In this document: piece by piece, positions 57,311 to 57,539 of the stretch
Layout of the letters: every line of letters starts with the position of its first letter
Numbering within the stretch: the stretch's first letter is position 1
Assembly: GCA_017609085.1 (NCBI GenBank)
Contig: JAFCEO010000002.1
Coordinates: 1 to 57,539, forward strand
Reading direction: 5' to 3'
Origin: Candidatus Pacearchaeota archaeon
GTDB lineage: Archaea; Nanobdellota; Nanobdellia; Pacearchaeales; GW2011-AR1
DNA: 57,539 bases
The notes under the pieces: model-generated
Seen by the model: only the letters and a program-made list of their open reading frames with translations
Database searches by the model: none
Told to the model about the DNA's origin: nothing
Program-made: the position numbers and the translations under genes

Positions 57311-57539
57311 CTAAATGATGCAATTATCAGAAGACATTTTCATTATTACCTCTTTTCCTAATAATTCTTCTAGTTTTTTCCTGAAATCTTCCTCGTTTTT
57401 TTTCACATCCTATTGCTTCTATTGAAGAAAGGCTACCAGAGGCTACTTGAACAAAAAATCCAGGAGATATAAAATATCTATACATTCTTCCAGAATCATC
57501 TTCTGTTTCCCAATCCCTCCAACCAAGATATCTTACATC
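57311..57539 (-). CDS. Partial hypothetical CDS (runs off window), apparent frameshift at an 8-T run
   Basis: DVRYLGWRDWETEDDSGRMYRYFISPGFFVQVASGSLSSIEAIGCEK, then +/-1 into NEEDFRKKLEELLGKEVIMKMSSDNCII*. Confidence 0.5.

Noticed and set aside
56536-57539. Reassignment of TAA as a sense codon to explain the interrupted array genes
   Set aside because: TAA terminates many intact housekeeping genes in the window (e.g. dut, pgk, cysS region genes), so local decay or error is more likely.

Overview
The window is AT-rich archaeal chromosome, most likely a DPANN lineage close to Pacearchaeales/Woesearchaeales; this placement is inferred from gene content. It opens with the 3' end of a 16S-tRNA-Ala-23S rRNA operon and continues through densely packed housekeeping genes: five aminoacyl-tRNA synthetases, pgk/FBA/TIM, topA, radB, rpoL, TFS, aRF1, NAC, Sec61 beta, L15e and a catalytically intact form III-like RuBisCO. 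Two things stand out. (1) Five of eight tRNA genes carry introns, six introns in total. Several are only 11-12 nt, some lie at the non-canonical 30/31 position, and several can be folded by eye into bulge-helix-bulge (BHB) structures. (2) From about 55.06 kb to the right edge there is a cassette-like accessory array: small genes separated by five related ~90-120 bp multi-hairpin intergenic elements. These elements share an AACnnCGATT-like core and an internal hairpin whose arms covary. The array also has a duplicated promoter/leader, a decayed tandem-repeat ORF and a frameshifted ORF. An integron-like (attC-like) or MITE/REP-like origin is a hypothesis that needs a covariance search. Everything here was read by eye; no searches or folding programs were run.
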